Positions 61,284-64,000 of a stretch of DNA of 64,000 nt are shown here, one piece after another. This DNA comes from JBBATK01 sp044228685. GTDB lineage: Bacteria; Bacteroidota; Ignavibacteria; Kapaibacteriales; NICIL-2. The number at the start of each line of letters is the position of its first letter. Within the stretch, counting starts at the first letter, position 1. The position numbers and the translations under genes are program-made. The notes under the pieces are model-generated. The model saw nothing but the letters and a program-made list of their open reading frames with translations, was not told the DNA's origin and did not search any database. The stretch spans positions 62,001 to 126,000 of the forward strand of contig JBGAUL010000007.1 of NCBI GenBank assembly GCA_044228685.1, read 5' to 3'.

Positions 61284-62228
61284 ATGAACGCACCACAAAC
61301 CGACATTATGATTGTTGGCGCCGGCGGAAAAGTTGCCGCCGCGTGCATACATCTCTTTCTTCAAGAAACCGACTGGAACTTGGCGCTGCTGAGCGCACGG
61401 GAGATTGCGCAAGCATCCGATTATCCGGATCGCGCACAGGTCATTCAGTGCGGTGCAACTGAGGTCAATGATGTCCGTCAAATCGCACTCAAGGTTCGTC
61501 CACGTATTATCATCAACGCCGCAGCCATGACAAACGTTGATGGCTGTGAAAGCGATAAGCAACTAGCCAACACTCTCAATGTCAAAGCAGTTGAAAATCT
61601 TGCTCGGGTGTGCAAGGTGATTGATGCGCATTTGATTCACTTTTCGACGGATTATATTTTCAACGGACAAAAGGGACCCTACGCTGAAGCAGACTTACCG
61701 GATCCAATCAATTACTACGGCAAGACCAAGCTTGGTGGTGAGAATGCGATCCTGAGTTCTTCGATTTCATCCACGATCATTCGTACCAACATCGTGTATG
61801 GCAAAGCCCCCGGAGTCAAAACCGACTTTGTCACTTGGGTTCGCGAAAAGTGTATTGCCGGCGAGAGAATCACGATCGCCGATGATCAATTCGGCAATCC
61901 AACAGCCTGCGATGATTTGGCTTTGGCGGTAATGCGTGTGATTGAAAAAGGACGTCGGGGAATCTACCACGTGGCAGGTGCTGACTACTTGGATCGTTAC
62001 GACTTTGCAAAGCGCATTGCTGCGTTCTTTTCGTTGTCGGACGAAAACATCGTGCCTGTGAAAACAACCGAACTCAGTCTGGCAGCAAAGCGACCACTCC
62101 GTGCCGGTCTCATCACACTGAAAGCAGAAACAGAACTTGGAATCAAACCAACGAGCATTGCTCACGGTTTGGAAGTGTATCGAGATTTAGGCAACACAAA
62201 TCGTCATTTGCCAAAAGCCAGAGTCTAA
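61284..62228 (+). CDS. RmlD-like dTDP-4-dehydrorhamnose reductase / sugar-nucleotide reductase
   Basis: A 314-residue short-chain dehydrogenase of the extended type. The NAD(P)-binding loop is DIMIVGAGGKVAAACIH (about 6-22), with the RmlD hallmark INAAAMTNVDGCE and ANTLNVKAVENLARVC. The catalytic Tyr and Lys are in INYYGKTKLGGE, preceded by LIHFSTDYIFNGQKGPYAE. RmlD reduces dTDP-4-keto-rhamnose to dTDP-rhamnose, but rmlA, rmlB and rmlC are absent here, so another nucleotide sugar is possible. The ATG at 61284 with GAAGGAA upstream is preferred to a GTG nine codons earlier. The nnr gene begins 17 bases after the stop. Confidence 0.87.
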   Translation: MNAPQTDIMIVGAGGKVAAACIHLFLQETDWNLALLSAREIAQASDYPDRAQVIQCGATEVNDVRQIALKVRPRIIINAAAMTNVDGCESDKQLANTLNVKAVENLARVCKVIDAHLIHFSTDYIFNGQKGPYAEADLPDPINYYGKTKLGGENAILSSSISSTIIRTNIVYGKAPGVKTDFVTWVREKCIAGERITIADDQFGNPTACDDLALAVMRVIEKGRRGIYHVAGADYLDRYDFAKRIAAFFSLSDENIVPVKTTELSLAAKRPLRAGLITLKAETELGIKPTSIAHGLEVYRDLGNTNRHLPKARV

Positions 62229-62245
62229 TCTCTGTCCGAAAAACA

Positions 62246-63769
62246 ATGCAATTCATCATCACTCCAGAAAACATGCGCAAGGTCGATCAAGCATCGACGG
62301 AGCGCTACGGCATTACATCATTTCAACTGATGGAGAATGCCGCAAACTCCTTTGTAGAGTGTTTGGATCAATTCACCGACATCAACGCAAAGAAGCTTGT
62401 GATTCTGTGCGGAAGCGGAAACAACGGCGGCGATGGATTTGCAATCGCTCGTTTGATACATAAGCGTTGTTCACTTCGCGTGTTTTGGACCGGTAAGGCT
62501 GAATCAATGACAGAGGAGACCTCGCTTAATAAACGGAGATGCGAGGAACTGGAAATTGCGCTGGAGCATTGTCAAGATTTTACGACAAGTACTTTGGCGA
62601 CAATCCACGACGCCGACATCATTATCGACGCCATACTCGGTATCGGAGCACACGGTGCACTGAGAACTCCAATTGTGCAAATGCTTGCCTGGGCAAACGC
62701 ACAAGATGCGGAGCGCATTGCAGTCGACATCCCCTCAGGCCTCGATGCGGCGACCGGCGAAGTGCAAGAACACTGCTTCAGAGCCGATTGCACTGTTACG
62801 ATGGAAGCAATAAAGTGCGGAATGCTCTTGGCAGAAGCTCCCAAGTATTGCGGACGGGTCATGCGTGCAGCAATCGGAGCACCGCAGGAATTGGTGGGTG
62901 AATTTTGCAGTCTTGATGCTATAGAGCTTGAAGACATTGCACAGCTTCTTCCTCCTCGTAAACGAGACTCATCGAAGTTCGATTACAAGCGCGTCTGCAT
63001 CATTGCCGGATCGAGAGATATGCCCGGTGCTGCAGCGCTGTGTGCTAATGCAGCACTGAGAGCCGGTGCAGGACTTGTGGAGTTGTGCAGCGTTGCCTTT
63101 CATCCGAGTCTGGCTGCAGAAGTTTTGCAACGGCATTGTCCGGCTACGTTGAAAGGAACTATTGCCGCGAGTGCGTTGCCGTTGATTCAAGCAGCTATCG
63201 AGAAAGCACAAGTAGTGGTTGTGGGTTGTGGGCTTGGAGATGATACCGAAACGCTGAGCCTAGTTCGGACGATTATTGATGCAGTGTTGAGTGACAATTC
63301 AAAGCAAAAATTGATTGTGGATGCAGATGCTTTGCGTGTACTCGATCCTGCGCGACGATACGGTGAACGACTCGTCATAACACCGCATGCCGGAGAGTGT
63401 CGACGTCTCATTGGCTCTGATCTGTCTTCGGTCGCGCTTGATACAATGGTACTGAACATGAGCTGTCATCTCATTCTCAAACGCGTCCCCGTCGAGATTC
63501 GTTACCAACATTTGAGTCGTTGGAACATAGGTGGTAATCCGGGCATGGCAACAGCAGGGAGTGGAGACGTACTTGCAGGTATAACGGCGGCGATGCTTTG
63601 TCGCATCGAGAATACTCACGATGCATGTTCTGCTGCAGTGCACATACACTCTCAAGCCGGAGACTACGCTGCAGAAATGTTGTCGCAGGAATCAATGATC
63701 GCATCTGATATCATTGCCTACCTTCCGGCAGTCCTGCGAGAATGTGAACAATTGCGAGACGGAGAATGA
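62246..63769 (+). CDS. nnr: Bifunctional NAD(P)H-hydrate epimerase / ADP-dependent dehydratase
   Basis: This repair enzyme restores NAD(P)H damaged by hydration. The 507-residue protein has an N-terminal epimerase domain (YjeF_N; GSGNNGGDGFAIARLI at about 55-70, and VDIPSGLDAATGEV) and a C-terminal dehydratase domain of the ribokinase-like fold (RVCIIAGSRDMPGAAALCANAALRAGAG; GLGDDTETL; VDADALRVL; ITPHAGECRRLIGS; GNPGMATAGSGDVLAGI). The start is the ATG at 62246. It overlaps the following vanZ-like gene by four bases. Confidence 0.95.
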   Translation: MQFIITPENMRKVDQASTERYGITSFQLMENAANSFVECLDQFTDINAKKLVILCGSGNNGGDGFAIARLIHKRCSLRVFWTGKAESMTEETSLNKRRCEELEIALEHCQDFTTSTLATIHDADIIIDAILGIGAHGALRTPIVQMLAWANAQDAERIAVDIPSGLDAATGEVQEHCFRADCTVTMEAIKCGMLLAEAPKYCGRVMRAAIGAPQELVGEFCSLDAIELEDIAQLLPPRKRDSSKFDYKRVCIIAGSRDMPGAAALCANAALRAGAGLVELCSVAFHPSLAAEVLQRHCPATLKGTIAASALPLIQAAIEKAQVVVVGCGLGDDTETLSLVRTIIDAVLSDNSKQKLIVDADALRVLDPARRYGERLVITPHAGECRRLIGSDLSSVALDTMVLNMSCHLILKRVPVEIRYQHLSRWNIGGNPGMATAGSGDVLAGITAAMLCRIENTHDACSAAVHIHSQAGDYAAEMLSQESMIASDIIAYLPAVLRECEQLRDGE

Positions 63770-64000
63770 AGAGTAGACTCGTTTGGACTCCATTGATAGC
63801 CTACAGCATTCTTATCTTCTGGGAGTCAGCTCAATCTCGTCCACCGGTTCCGGATTTAGGTTTCTCCTGGCAAGACAAATTCTATCATTTCATTGGCTAC
63901 GCTTCGTACGGTATCACGATACTTATTGCAATCTCGCAACTCTCGCTACGTACCAGCAAGCGCATTCTCATGATGTTTATCATCGGCGCTCTGTTTGCAG
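63766..64000 (+). CDS. VanZ-like membrane protein, truncated by the window edge
   Basis: An open frame from an ATG that overlaps the nnr stop (ATGA) to the right edge, 78 codons seen. It encodes membrane helices (TPLIAYSILIFWES; YGITILIAISQLSL; ILMMFIIGALFA) around a loop PDLGFSWQDKFYHFIGYAS, with the Asp-Lys and His spacing typical of VanZ-family proteins (PD..DK..H). Such proteins are named for teicoplanin resistance but most have unknown roles. GGAG lies close before the ATG. The 3' part lies outside the window. Confidence 0.75.
   Translation, partial: MKSRLVWTPLIAYSILIFWESAQSRPPVPDLGFSWQDKFYHFIGYASYGITILIAISQLSLRTSKRILMMFIIGALFA

Overview
The window reads as about 64 kb of chromosomal housekeeping and surface-protein DNA from a free-living bacterium of the Bacteroidota/Chlorobiota (FCB) group, possibly a Kapabacteria-like lineage. 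Four signs support this. At least four secreted proteins end in type IX secretion (T9SS) sorting domains. The glutamine synthetase is the large type III form. The promoter motif TAnnTTTG stands in front of a tRNA, rpsD, rpoZ, pheT and an rmlD-like gene. The gene families (IgGFc-binding/ASH surface protein, Moco-dependent IorAB-like oxidoreductase, DUF2203, DUF1624-like) fit the group. The genus is inference. I saw no phage, insertion sequence, CRISPR array or integrated element.

Layout. 0-10.3 kb: a truncated secreted protein, then lrp-glnN-purH on the minus strand (nitrogen and purine), mtgA-xth on the plus strand, and ABC-F, coaBC and rpoZ on the minus strand. 10.4-24 kb: an outer-membrane barrel protein, an RsmB-like protein that has lost its catalytic motifs, a T9SS beta-propeller protein, an isochorismatase-fold hydrolase, an HtrA protease, and a very large surface protein whose sorting domain lies in another reading frame, followed by two membrane proteins. 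24-43 kb: a class A penicillin-binding protein and rpsD (minus); a tandem amidohydrolase, a T9SS M1 aminopeptidase and a GH57 enzyme (plus); the molybdenum cluster iorA-iorB-xdhC-mocA; an orphan ABC ATPase; a phosphofructokinase; an SnoaL-like protein; an alkyltransferase-like protein; a small secreted protein; and the initiator tRNA. 43-51 kb: pheT, a coiled-coil protein, a Spy/CpxP-like protein, DedA, DUF2203, and an ECF sigma/anti-sigma/Spy-like operon. 51-64 kb: a minus-strand run dnaE-dxr-rseP-dacB-glmS (replication, isoprenoids, envelope proteolysis, cell wall), then rmlD-like, nnr and a truncated vanZ-like gene on the plus strand.

How it works together. Much of the window serves the cell envelope: peptidoglycan synthesis and trimming (mtgA, PBP1A, dacB, glmS), envelope stress control (ECF sigma, anti-sigma, Spy-like proteins, HtrA, RseP), and export of large proteins to the surface by T9SS. 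The most unusual items are a molybdenum enzyme large subunit carrying both a Tat signal and a T9SS sorting domain, a giant surface protein split by a one-base frameshift just before its sorting domain, and an RsmB homologue without its catalytic cysteines or its AdoMet-binding motif.

Limits: everything was read by eye. Family names rest on remembered motifs, not searches, and residue positions are approximate unless tied to a named motif.
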